Source of the DNA: Solea solea
Lineage: Eukaryota > Chordata > Actinopteri > Pleuronectiformes > Soleidae
Reading direction: 5' to 3'
Length of the DNA stretch: 64,000 nucleotides
Assembly: GCF_958295425.1 (NCBI RefSeq)
Contig: NC_081136.1
Span: 3,381,311-3,445,310 of the forward strand
Of this stretch, positions 23,474 to 35,900 are shown piece by piece. Numbering within the stretch: position 1 is the first letter of the stretch; each line of letters begins with the position of its first letter. A program made the position numbers and the translations under genes. The notes beneath the pieces are model-generated. The model did no database searches. It was given only the letters and a program-made list of their open reading frames with translations, and was not told where the DNA came from.

Positions 23474-23640
23474 TGGTTCACACCCAATTTTGTCTGGTCT
23501 CGAAAGCTAAATCAAGTTTAAACTGATCTTTAATGGTGCTTAACACCTCATAGTATCTAATCTTGCAAGCTAAGCTTGGTTTATCCTGGTTTGCACTTCA
23601 TTTGGGTAGGAGACTAATTGGGGATACCAAGTGCCATCAA
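23474..23640 (+). pseudogene. 5S rRNA-derived sequences, one long and one partial copy
   Basis: The 23538-23640 segment aligns over nearly a full 5S gene: GCTTA start, TCTAATCTTGCAAGCTAAGC in the A-box region, CCTGGTTTGCACTT, GGGTAGGAGAC in the C-box, and GGGGATACCAAGTGC. A shorter copy at 23480-23512 holds TTTTGTCTGGTCTCGAAAGC. Many substitutions rule out a functional rRNA gene; a 5S-derived SINE or pseudogene is the reasonable reading. Confidence 0.7.
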
Positions 23641-23673
23641 TAATCTTGTACAACTGCCGTAGATCCCTGAGAG

Positions 23674-23797
23674 CAGTTTTTCCCAGTCCTGGTCCTCAGG
23701 GACCCACTGCCCTGCATGTTTCAGGTGTGTTGGAGCAGGGCAACATCTAAAACACATAGGGGACTGGGTCCCTGAGGACCAGGACTGGGAAACACCG
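23674..23797. mobile_element. short MITE with long inverted ends
   Basis: TCCCAGTCCTGGTCCTCAGG on the left is inverted as CCTGAGGACCAGGACTGGGA on the right, and the GGTGTGTTGGAGCAGGG phrase lies between. It matches a very common teleost MITE that is normally longer, so this copy appears internally deleted. Confidence 0.75.
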
Positions 23798-24059
23798 CCC
23801 CAAGGAACTTTTTAAAGATGGCTAATTATTGTGACCCACATCACAGTAAATTTGGTAAGTCAATTATTTCCAAGAGTTGTTTGGTAAACCATGTTGTATG
23901 CACATCAAATTTGGACCCCAAAAAACATTTCCCGTGACCCATCTGTGGGTCCAGACCCAGTCTTTGGGAATCCCTGATCTAGAATCTATGGTTCGGTCAT
24001 TAGCAGTAGCTTTAGCCAGCCAATAACACACACACTGCTACATCATGACTTTTCAAATG

Positions 24060-26840
24060 TTTTATTTATTTTGTTAAAATACATATGAAACAAATACAAT
24101 AAATTATATCCCAAATGTTTACTTTAAATCTTTACAAAAGTTATCACAAACTGTACACATCAGGACAGTTGTTTCTCGCTCTATAGATCCAGTCAATATG
24201 CAAACAATTATACGAGTCAAAGATCTAAACTCTGAAACATGGAATAACGCTATAAGGTAAGAGTTGGCTTCACTGGCTTTTCTTTCCAGTCGGATTAATT
24301 GTTCACAACTATTATATGAGTTTAAATTCCACTCGACTACAAGTCTGAGCTGTTTTTAAATTAACACCAAACGATAGAAATACATCGTCATGTCTCAATT
24401 CCCACAAGTTTACGACAACTTGTTAAATTTCACTTTTAAGTATATTATTTATATATATATATAAACAATTTCATTGACAAGTGTACTGTATATATACAAA
24501 TGTAAACACAATGATTGTATATTCAAACCACACATCCCCTCAAGAAGTGTGTCGCTAAAGTGATGACAAACATGCTACGAGTAAAAATATTTAATATTAA
24601 GGGCGGCACAGGGGAAACTGCATCACTGCGTGTGCAAGAAAGATAACAGTACATAGCCTTTTTTTTTCTATTTGCTATGTTGGATTCTTATTACTCACAA
24701 AGGAGAAGCTGAGTCAGTGTCCTGCTTCAGATGCACTGAACTTAATTTCATATGGCTTCATGTAAAAAGTCGACATAATGTGATAACAACTGTATGTGTG
24801 TGTGGCTTCTTTTACAATTCATACAATTCCCTGAATTTGAAAAAAAGAGGAAACTAAGCGGAACAATTAAGTTTTTCTGCCATTTTTTGTGGATTACTAG
24901 TGTGTCTTTTTTAATGTTCAGGTCCCTGTTTGAACACAGTTCATCAATAATCACTCACTTATTCACTATAATGGGCTAATCATCATCATGTAATTGTTGT
25001 GACACATAAATTAACTGAATTCTCCCCAAATTCGGTACACCAAAAAAAAAATATTCTGTTATAAGCTGCAGTCAAAATCTGACACTTTTTATTTATTATT
25101 TCTCTCTTTGATAAGATTTATTCTCATTTTTAATTTTTAGCTTTATTTCTAGCCTCTGCCATCTGCCGTTTTTCATTGAGAGCAATCAAAACACATCTAC
25201 CTTGTTAGTCATTAATTGTGTTATCATATATCAGTGTCACATGCTTTTTGATACTACAAATAATATTATTGGGACTGCTCTACAAAATGGTGGACTCACA
25301 ATTTAGCGAGTAGCGAGTGATTTCAGACACGGCCACATTGACAAAAGCCTCTTATTTTCCCCCATTTGCTAACTAGCTAAGTAAGTTAACGCTACATCCA
25401 CAAAATGGTTGACATAGTTGTCAGTGGCAGGTTAATTTTGGTCTGAATTAAAAATTAAAACAATGTAATGGGGGTGTTACCTATGCACTATATGCTATAC
25501 TATGTTTACTGATGATATTGCGCACGCTAAAGCACCACATTCATCACCACTCGTAGAAAACAATGCAAGATAACACTCGCGCCGCTTTATGACAACCACA
25601 TTTTCCTGTGTCTTTGTTCATAATGTTTTAAAATATATGTTTTCACTTTTCACACTGCACAAGAACATGAGCACTTGATTGTAAACTTAGCCAAATCTAA
25701 AAGTGCCGGACATTAAAGTACTACTATACTACGGCAGGTTTCAGGTCCGGCTCACATTTTGTGAATTATACGTGTTTTATGAAATTCATGACCCTGGAAA
25801 TGCAGTCTGGTTTTGTGAGTGGCTAGTTAGCCAGGTATGCTAACAGTTTTAGCTCACGTTAGAGCAGAAAAACACAGTTGAATGAATGTGTGAGCCAATG
25901 TATGTTTTGGCTCATTGGTTGGCTGCTGTTTGGGAGATGGCTCTCTTTTTGTATGAATACTGCATTGTGTGCATATTTAGACCAGTTTTTAAAATAATCT
26001 GTTTTAGCTTTTTACAACTCATTTTAAATGCAGTAGTTCGTTAGCATGACTTGTATCTGAATTAGTAGCTCAAAACTCTTCATACAAAAATAAATATCAA
26101 CTGGTTATTTTCATTCTTGCCTGTGTTTTGGGAATAAATTCACCGTGTAGTTATTTCAAATGTTCACATGTTTGCTACATGTATCTGCTACATTCCGCTC
26201 CCTGTTGACTGCTCTAATATCTACAGGCAACAGTGACTGCTTAATGGCCGGGTTCGTACATCTGTGACAGTTGCGACTGATGAATTTTATGGCAAATTAA
26301 CCCCGGCCCCTTGTAGACGCTCAATTACCTGCATTCTTCAGGATCGAGACTGGATTAAATGACTGTTTTTCTATCAAAGTCAATGCTTTCATGGCACTGA
26401 GCAGCATAGCCCTTTTTACTTTGTGCCATTCTGAAAACAAGACGTGATCTCGGGGGTTAAAAACAGGTTGGTTCCAGGTGGGAGGGAATCGCTGAGGATG
26501 TATTGCAGTGTGATCTAAATATTGGGCACATAATGTCAAAACAGGCATGAAACTGAGCTGAGTAAGAGTTTGTGCTGTGCATAGCCAGCTCTGTGTCCAC
26601 CTTCAAAGAGCTGGAGTTTGAATGAATAAAAATAATTTCAACACAACTTTGTTTTTTGTTGTTGTTTTTTTTTTTTTTTTTTTTTACAAACATGAGAAAC
26701 ATATTGGAATGGATTCATTTTCATATAACATGCTCACAAGAGACTTATAGGCAACACAGCTTTGCAGCAACTGTAAACAAATGTATGTTTTCTTACAGGA
26801 GGGAGGGGGGGGGGTGATGTCATCACTCTACCCGTGATCA
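24060..26840 (-). other. probable long 3' UTR of syt10
   Basis: A/T-rich, repeat-poor sequence downstream of the syt10 stop. Minus-strand AATAAA signals occur within the TTTATTTATT stretches near 25089-25098 and 24061-24070; either could end the transcript. A T-run lies at about 26656-26685. No open frame has recognisable homology. Confidence 0.3.
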
Positions 26841-26912
26841 TCAGGGAGTCAGCGGAGGTTTGGGTGACGGACACGAACCTTGACTCTCAAAGCTTGCTCC
26901 TCTTCCAGGCCA
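26841..26912 (-). CDS. syt10: syt10 coding exon 7 (C-terminal tail)
   Basis: A 72-bp coding part after the acceptor TTTACCTTGCAG encodes [20 protein letters not shown] and three more residues, then TGA at 26843-26841. Human SYT10 ends [20 protein letters not shown] plus three residues, so homology is unmistakable. Phase 0. Confidence 0.9.
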   Translation of the reverse strand, partial: WPGRGASFESQGSCPSPKPPLTP

Positions 26913-29900
26913 CTGCAAGGTAAATTGTCACACAGCTTTTATCAAGGCACAACATCCACTTTTGATGAGCAGGCATTTTCTCTGGTTCACTGCACTGTGA
27001 TCATGGGCAAACAGGTTATTTCACGTGAGTCTGTTCACATGAGCAGATTATGGTGTCTTTTTGTAGCGAAAACCGTTAGAAAAATGGCTAAAATGCAGCA
27101 TTTCCTCCGCAATGAAATTCCACTTAGGTCACACGGGTAAGATGTTTTTTGAAGTGGGGTTGAATACGGCTGCAGGGAAATGTGGAAAACATGGAGCCCG
27201 GGACAGCAGGAAAAAACTGATTTTAGCCACTTACACAGCTCTACTTTCATCGAAGTCCACACAAACTCCAGAATATGTTAGATGGCCTTTTCCAACGGGA
27301 AACAGAGGTTTGTGTCACTTTGTACTTGCTGCACACACTCTTGATTGACAAAAACAACTATTTTAGCTTGTAAAACATAGAAGCTGCTGGATTACCTCTG
27401 CCTTGTTTGATTACTTTGTTAATCCAAAGGAGGGATTTCATATACAGAAGTCACCGGGTAACACATTTAAATTGGCTAAGGGAGGCACCAATGTATCAGC
27501 AACTCTTGTGTGCATGTAATTGTAAAGTCGCTGATGTTCTCTAGTCGGAAAAGGCGAGATAAAGCAATAAACATTCCTACAGTGACATGGATTTATATGC
27601 AAACCGTTTTTCAATTTGCTTACATTTGTGTTTTTCCTGCTGTCGCCACTGAGCTCATGACTACCTGTCCTCAGCTGCTTTAAGGCACATGGAGTGTGCA
27701 GAGAACAATCAACTGTATGTAGTTTTACCCTTAATTTACCCTTAAATCTATGTCATAAATACCCCTCTATGGTCTTAAAGGGCACTGTACTCTAGGCGTG
27801 TTTGGGTTAAAAATAAGTACATTTTCAAGCCCAGATCTAGGATCCTTTTTTTTGAGTGTTACGTGCGCTGGTTTGCTCTCATTAGAGCATCCGTGTCCTG
27901 TCCTCACAAGATGTAACTGCAGTGTTTTTCACTGCTACTCCCCCACAGCACACAATCTCTCCAAGAATAGCTTCCATAATAGTCATAACAACAATAATCC
28001 AGGTCAGACTGCTGCAAAATCCATTTTAAAATGAGACATGGAGTGTTAATAACAGGAGCTACTGCCAATGATCACAGTTTTTGTTTAACATAGATATATA
28101 TATATATGTATATATATATATAAATAAACCAAAGTAGTAGAAGTAGTTTCACCACTGAAAATGGGTAATCACCTGTATTTTCCTACTCGTCAGGTGGGGA
28201 GTGAGTGGGGCAAAAGAGGAAAAAACATGGATAACATGTAAAATATGAAATTATTTTAACTATAACTAGTCATAAACACTGGACATCTGAAAGTCAAATG
28301 GTTTTTTTTTGTTTTTCTTAGCTATGGCATGCAGTGTTGGTGCTACCTGCTCATTAAATCACTCTGTACTGTATGGCTCTCTATATTTCTACATGTAAAA
28401 TACACACATGCAACATATAAGACGGTACTGGAATTTGTTGAAGAGCAACAAAGCCAAGTCTTCCCCCCATACAGCCAAATTCCTATATCTCTACTCAGGG
28501 AAATAAATGCTAATTTTCTCCACTGAGTTTGAGAAAGAAAGATAATTAAAATGCTGTTGTTGCATAGGGTTTGTTTCGTCTTTTCTAATTCTTGAAATTA
28601 ATACACGTACATTGTAATTTACTCAAAAATAATGTAATTTACATTGTTGTAACACTACGTCGATGACACTTTATTTTATTTGATAATATGTTAATATAGA
28701 ATAGTCTATATGTTAAAATAGTCAGTGTTTGCATTAAATTATGAGAATACTTAATGTTTAAATTAAGGCCAAGATGACGTCGTTATCTACAATGGTTGGA
28801 AAAAAAGGAAAAAGCAAACGCTAAAAGATGCTAGTTAGGTCTTGTTGTTAGCAGCCAAATTATGTGCCCTTCCTTTTCTCGGTCTGATTTGTAAACCCTG
28901 CTTTCATCCATTAATTTTTTGAATAGATAAACCTGCACAGATCTTAGGGTTGCATCATACTCCCCAATTTATGTGATTTCTTACCAGGAATTTACCCTCA
29001 TTCATATATATCCCGGTATATAACGCATAGAAAAGCAACTTTGAGTGGCCAAGGACTGACCATTTTCGTACATGTACAACTCAACACTCAACGAGCAGTA
29101 CCATCTTTGGGTTCAGTGTCTTGCCCCGCGACCAATCAACATGTAGACGAGAAGAACTCGGGTGTCAAACCTACGACCTTTGCAGTTAAAAGACGACCTG
29201 CTCTACCACCAAATCGTCCACGGTTACACTCTTTTGACCAAATGGACTGGAAGGTTTGGTGCTACAGAATGACCCTAGCGGACCTCTCTGGACAAAGGAA
29301 ATGAGGGGAAAACTTCAACAATACAGATCTGGGGATCACATAGAGCAACCTTCCAGGCCAGTGTCACACTATGGGACTTGGAAATCTCTGTTAATGTGAC
29401 TTTTTTTTGAGACCGAAGGGGACAGCAGACTGAGGAATAGAGAAAGACATCATAGCTGTACCTCTCCCAGAGCATGCCAGTGTGTGATGGGCTTCCGTGG
29501 ATAAGCCAGCATTTCGTTCCAGTGATCTCGTCCAAGGCCCTCAGCATCTGGCCCAGCACGACATACACCAATCACCTCATTGTGTCCGACCCTGTTAGCA
29601 GCAAAACACACACATTAACCCGCAGTTGGATGAATCTTGTCTGGGTACAGATTCTTTATTGTTGGGGAAAAAAAGCATACTCTTTCACTTTCAGTTTTAC
29701 ATGAAAAGACATTTTGAAAATAAGCCGGAAGCTTCTCAAGGTCAGACCTCAAATACACACAGTTGTGAGAGAGTTCTGATTAGATTGGTTTAGTTACACA
29801 CAGCAAAGACTCACCGATCATAATCCATCACCATGATGGACAAACTGACTTGTTCAACGTTCTCGGGGGGAATGTCGAAGATGATCGCCTCGTTGTACAC

Positions 29901-32900
29901 CGGATTAAGTGTGCTCTTCTTCGTCGTTGTTTTTCGTTTCTTCAACCTCCGTCCGTCACATATCAGGTAAACCTTCACATATGGATCTGGGAGACATGCT
30001 CACTGTCACTCAACAGCTCAGACGCACACATTATGTTGATATAGTAAAATGGAAATAAATCAGACGTGAATTTAGATGCACCATCAGTCTCCACATTTAA
30101 GGATATGATTCTGCAAATAAGCTACAAGAACCAGTAAAAACAGGTCACAGATGGAGTCAATGTCTAGTGAGGTTGAACTGTTGGTTAGATTGGTTAGATG
30201 CGTTCCCGTTGGAGGCGAGAATTACTCAAAATCTACCTTAATCCAGAAACGTCCATTGCTGCTTGCACTAATGGGATACAGGATCTAAAAATGTCCAGTC
30301 TTCAAAGAGTAGTGACATCTAGTGGTGAGTGAATTAGGTGCGATGGGAAAATGTGTCTAGTGTGCAAAGGCCTTAAGGGAAAAGTTTAAGGGAATGTGGC
30401 ACACACCTGTCTGGTTTCACAATTTAATTTAATTTAACACAGTTTAAAGTACATTTTTGGCATCATCTGTTAAAATATTCTGAGTTGGCCGCTGGCCTCC
30501 ATCCCATTCCTTCTCCTCTATTTCCATTCTAAGTGGCCACCTGCTGTGTGTTCTCGACAAAGTTTGATTCATGGCTCGGCTTGAGTGTTTGAAGCGAGCC
30601 TTATCTTATTTGCTGTCAGGTTACCTGAGGAGCCTGTGATGTCCATGGCTTTGAGGTTCCTGCATTTGATGACTGTCAGTGTCATTCTGCCTGCTGTGGG
30701 GAGGTAGCACAGCGAGTACATGATCTCTCCGAGGTCAACGCTCTCCTGAATGACAAACGCGGGGAGACAACACAGAGTTTTAAATATTTTTTGACATTTA
30801 CCGTGGATCAAAATGCCAAAGCAAATGAACAAAAGGCTCAGTCAATGAACACAGTCGTACTTTATCAGCTGGACATTGCATTAGCGCAGTGTCGGCAGGC
30901 TGTTGTGGTCATTATCTCTTTTAACTGGGATCAGGACAAAGGAATCTGCTATCATTCAGCTTAGCAGGCTAGTTTTTGTGGTATCAAAGACAAAACAGTA
31001 TGTCTAACTTGTTTCTATGTTTGAGTAGAAAATCCTACAGTGCTTAACTGCTTGATTTTGTTGATGTTTTGTTGTGTTGGCAGTCTGATGTTCCTATAAC
31101 TGTAGTAGCATTATTGTTTTTCATCCAAGTTTCCATTGAAAATGCACATCCTTCTCTTTCAGAAAGATGCATGCAATACTTGAAACTCTTTTTCACAGCA
31201 GAGATCGTGACTCATCATAGTAGCAGAAGCACAGGTGGGAGTTTAACTGTGGCTGCATTCAGTTCAGCTGTCGCTCGTAAATCGTGACACGGTGTCTCTA
31301 AAGGACCCATAAAAACCCTCTAAAATGGAACATGGCCATTATCTCTGTATTTTTCCTATTGTGACCTGACAGGAGCGTCTTCTGTGAAAAGAGCCAACAA
31401 GGTGAAGATGCACAACACAGGTGTATCAACACAGGTCACGTCAATTCTCTGGCTCTACTATTTGAGCCGGTAGTTACGATATTTGTCATAGTACTTAACT
31501 GCACAAACAAGGCCTATAATTAGCGTAACTCTCTTCCTCTGCCTGGAAATGTTTGAACCCAAAAAAAGTTCACCTTTCCAATCCATTATCACAATTATTC
31601 ACACATCTTGGGCACTACATCAGATAAAAGCAGCAATTTGATGCAAAGAGAATCGTAAATTCAAGATGACATCTTAATCTAGCGTAGACATTTCGCTGTA
31701 CTTCAGGTCCAAAATACTGGAAATGTTCAAAAATACAGTAGGTGTTCTTTGTCGCTCTCTGTTAATTCAAGGAACGTCTACATCTGTCCATTGCGGCGCA
31801 TGCAATGCTAAGTCAGTTGAAGCCTGAGATGTGGGTGCTGCACTTCTGTTTGAATAATTCATAGCTTGTACTTTGGCAAATAACCAAACTTTACAACATA
31901 TGTTACTGAAATCAAGTTTATGGACATACAAGATGTCCTTACCGACAAGACTGCCCCCACTTTGATCTAAGCAGATAAAGTCAATCAGTTCGGTCACAAC
32001 AATGCGTTATTGTTAGGGCAACCAATAACAAATTCATCTCATCATATCTCGTCTTGATGCTAAGATGAACCGTAAGTGTTAATATCCAATGAAGTACAAT
32101 TGGGGGCATTTTTTTAGGGAGTTCGGACTTTATATACATACAAATACTATTTGTTGAGCTACTTGTGAGTTATTTAATGTTTGGGTAATTTTACTCTGTT
32201 TTATTTATGTCTAGAATACCCAGCAGTTTTTAGAAAATGTGTGTGTGGGTGTCTGGCTGATGAATTGCATTTCCAAGAGTTATGCGTAATATGTGTTCCT
32301 CCTGCCACTTTAGTGAACCACTGCTGATGAATGTATGCTCTTAGGAGTGATTTAAAGTAGTACTTGATGTTTAGACCTTTCCAAAAACAGCCGAGGTTCC
32401 CATTCCCTCTGTGTAATTTCTCCTCAGGCAGGAGTTTGGCGCATTTCACATCTCTTACATAGAAACAATGTCCTTGTGTTAATGTTAATTTGTGGGGATC
32501 TGGCATTGTGTCAGTGGAGACACCCAACTCACTGTAGTCGCTGCATGAATATCCTTCCACACCACCGCCTCCCTGGAGAGGTCAGAGAGTTCAAACAGGT
32601 TGTCCACAACCACCTCGCCAATCATGTCGTGGCTGGTGAAGCGGTCAAAGTCGTACACGCTGAAGTGCAGCTTGCGGTTGCAGATCTCATCGTACACTAC
32701 CGGGAAACAGAAGGTCTCGTCAAACATGGGGTTTAGGTTCTTGCGGTGGACACGCGTCTGGTACTTCTTCTTCCTCTCCGGCAGCAAGTAGATCTTCACG
32801 TATGGGTCAGAAGTGCCAGTGAAGTCCTTGGCGGGCAGGTCCAAGGCCTTAAGGATCCTCACAACCAGTGCCTGTTCCTCATAGTCGTAACGCAGCGAGA

Positions 32901-35900
32901 AGCTCAGCTTTCCGCAGGTCTCCACAGGCTCTTTGGGCTCGCCCTCAGAGTCCACAGACTTCTGTTTGTAGAGTTCAGGTTTTATTCTTCCGATGCTCAC
33001 TGTAGAGCTCTGGCGCAGAGGCACCGTCTCCATGCTGAAGTCGAAGCTGGTGACATTCATCTGACGAGGCAGGTGGCGCCGGAAAGAATTGTGCCTGTTG
33101 AAAAGGGTAGAGGGCATCTGGTAAATGTCTCAAGTCTAAGTGTCACGCATGAGTGGCTTGTTATGATGGGCGCTAATGGTTTGTCAGTGGAGGGTATGTC
33201 TAAGAAGCATGATGCATAATGTTGTGGAGTTCATGGAATACGTTTTGACATCTGGTAGACCAAAGACCCCCAAGCAGTATTTCCGGTAAACTGTCGGCAA
33301 AAGATGCAAAGATCTGCAGAAGTTACCAAGACTGTTCAGCAATGATTTATAGAGAGCACAGAGATGCAGTGGTGCTCTGTTGTTGTCCCCCCGCGACACT
33401 GACATTTAACTACTAACTACTACTAACGACAGGGGCTAACTACTAATAGAGAATTTAAAAGTTTTGATCGATAACGGTAGCTTACAAAGTCCAAGTTTCC
33501 CATTAGTGACAACTGACCTGAAGTTAAGGAGCTGGGTAATATTTTAGCACACGTTGAATGTGACTTTCCAACTACACACTGGACCTGGACCTGGACTTTA
33601 CTTTCTGGATTATCAGTTCACAGAGAGTTGTGTGCCACGTCATCGGATGTCCATGATTCAGGTCGTACTAATGAGGGTTTTGGTCTGGTAGACCACACAA
33701 GGTTGGATAATAACATTTACGCCTTGAAGACCTCAGTGGACTTACGGGCGTTTTTTGTATTTGCACAATACACCTTGACAATGCTAACAGTGACCTTGCC
33801 TCTCATTTTTATATACATAAAGTGTTCTTTCACCACTGTAAAGAGCACTAAACCTCCTGTTTGTAGACAGACTAAGAATCCTGACAAAGATGGTACAGTA
33901 AACTGCTCTTTCTTACTCACATAAGTGGTCCTGCAGAATGGTTTGCCTGTGTTTTCTGTGAGGTTGACTGTATTTTTATTTTTTTTTTGAAGGGAAAACT
34001 GTTTTGACTTGCCAATCTTGTCACCTAGCAACTGGCCGTCCTCCTCCCGTCTGACAGTAAGACAATGACAGCAATCTGACAACCAGGGCACAAATGATAT
34101 GGTACTGACAGCGCGGCCATACATTTCAAACAACACTTTTGTTAACAACACAGAAGTGATTGAAATACAACCAAAAACATACTGAACAGTTGCCGACCAG
34201 ATGAGCAGCAGCTGTGTCGACCTCTGTTTATCCACCAAAAACTACTTAAACTATGTGAACAGTTACACTTCTTGCGCCTCAAGTCAAAAAGAACTGATTT
34301 CTACGGAAAAGTAGTCTATGGGAAAATAAGCCTCTATTTCTCACTTGATTTATAACATCACTAAGTGTTTTCCTGAGGAGTTAATGGTCTCACATGCCAA
34401 CCGAAGAGACAGGAGAACGCTGGGCTTGCAGATATTCTTTTTGTGATATATGTATGATGTGGTGTCAACACGGTTGATTTATTTTCCTACTTCCTGTACC
34501 GCGATCGCTGAATTCTGCCGAGTTTTGCTGAATTTATAAATGGAAGTTCTGCGTATCCACTCTGACCTTCCACAAATGAGTGTATTGGAGACACATCGCA
34601 ACTGTTCCGCAACCAGTGTATTTTGGGGATGACTGTAGTCTTCCAGCTTTACTATTTGGAAAAATAATATATACTTTACGGGAAAGTGGTCTACGGGAAA
34701 ATAAGCCTCTACTTCTCACTAAGACCGAAAACTTCCATTCCAAACTCATAAAATAATACGTAAACATCTCTAGTGATTCTACATATTGCAACTCTAAGTC
34801 AGGAGTATAATTTGACAGTACGAAGGAGTGTTTTTTCATCGAGAAAACCATATCTGATCTTTGAAATACCCAAGTAAATAAGAATAGTACAACAAAATGA
34901 GAGACGTAAACTTGTCTTAGTATTTTACTCCACAGCCGTGTTTGCATTATTCAGCACCTACCGCTACTGGGATGTCATTTCTTTCTTCTACAGATTTGTC
35001 TCCATATTACAGTACATTATAGAACAGTTAATAAGTATAGCCAGTTGCTTAAAGCCTCATGAATACATTGGCCTGGAGGAAATTGTATTTTTTCCCTCCA
35101 CTATTTTCTGACATTTTGTGCAACCATAATAATTCACAGATAATGAAAGTAATCTTGAGTTGCTAGCCATGCGGTGCTTCATCAAGTTGCCTGATTTATT
35201 TCCCCATCGTTGAATATTAGAATGGATGACTTTAGTTCACATTGTCTACCGTTATAGCCTACGCTTGTTGAAGGTGTTTGTGTTTTTAGCGTCTTTCTAG
35301 TGTCAAAAAAGGAAACTAGTGTTGTCATCTCTGACCTGGCCTTCACTCGATCCTTGGTAGATCGTCCACTCAACATAATTTAATTAAAGAGTCGAACAAC
35401 AAACCAAAGCGCACGAGAGTCAATAACATTTCCCTCTGAGAAAGTGAGCGCAGCTGTGTGACGCATCTCACCAGGATGCCAACCTTCCACCGTGACAGCT
35501 CCCGCCCCACAGCACTGCTAATTATGGACGTTCTACTTTAAACACTGTTCTGGAAAACAAAGAGAAGCGAGAGCTGATTGTTTAATTACTACGGTTGCTT
35601 CCCGTCGTTACCATAGCAGCTCGACTGCATGTGATTATAGGTTCTCGGAGTGAAGTGCGGCGTTGCGCCACCCCCCCTCCCCCCCGTGCTGACAAGCCCA
35701 CAGGAGGTGACGAGTGGAACACAGAGTTCAGCATGCACAACAGCGTCTGAAGGTCGCCGGCCAGTCCCCGATGCTCTCCCTGACACGTGACAAAAATGCT
35801 TTTGTTGTACAGTAATGGTAAGCAGCAAGCACACGTCTTTGAAGAGGCCTGACCTACAGTCGTTATTGTTGCAGGGGTCAGGTGGGACGGGGGGGGGGGG

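Noticed and set aside
23538..23640. Functional 5S rRNA gene
   Set aside because: Too many substitutions, no clear terminator T-run at the 3' end, and neighbouring partial copies point to SINE-type or pseudogene origin.
29450..29591. TGA at 29450 as the end of syt10
   Set aside because: A phase-0 donor at the family exon boundary and a downstream exon encoding the conserved tail at 26912-26841 give a better full-length protein. It remains possible as a minor isoform.
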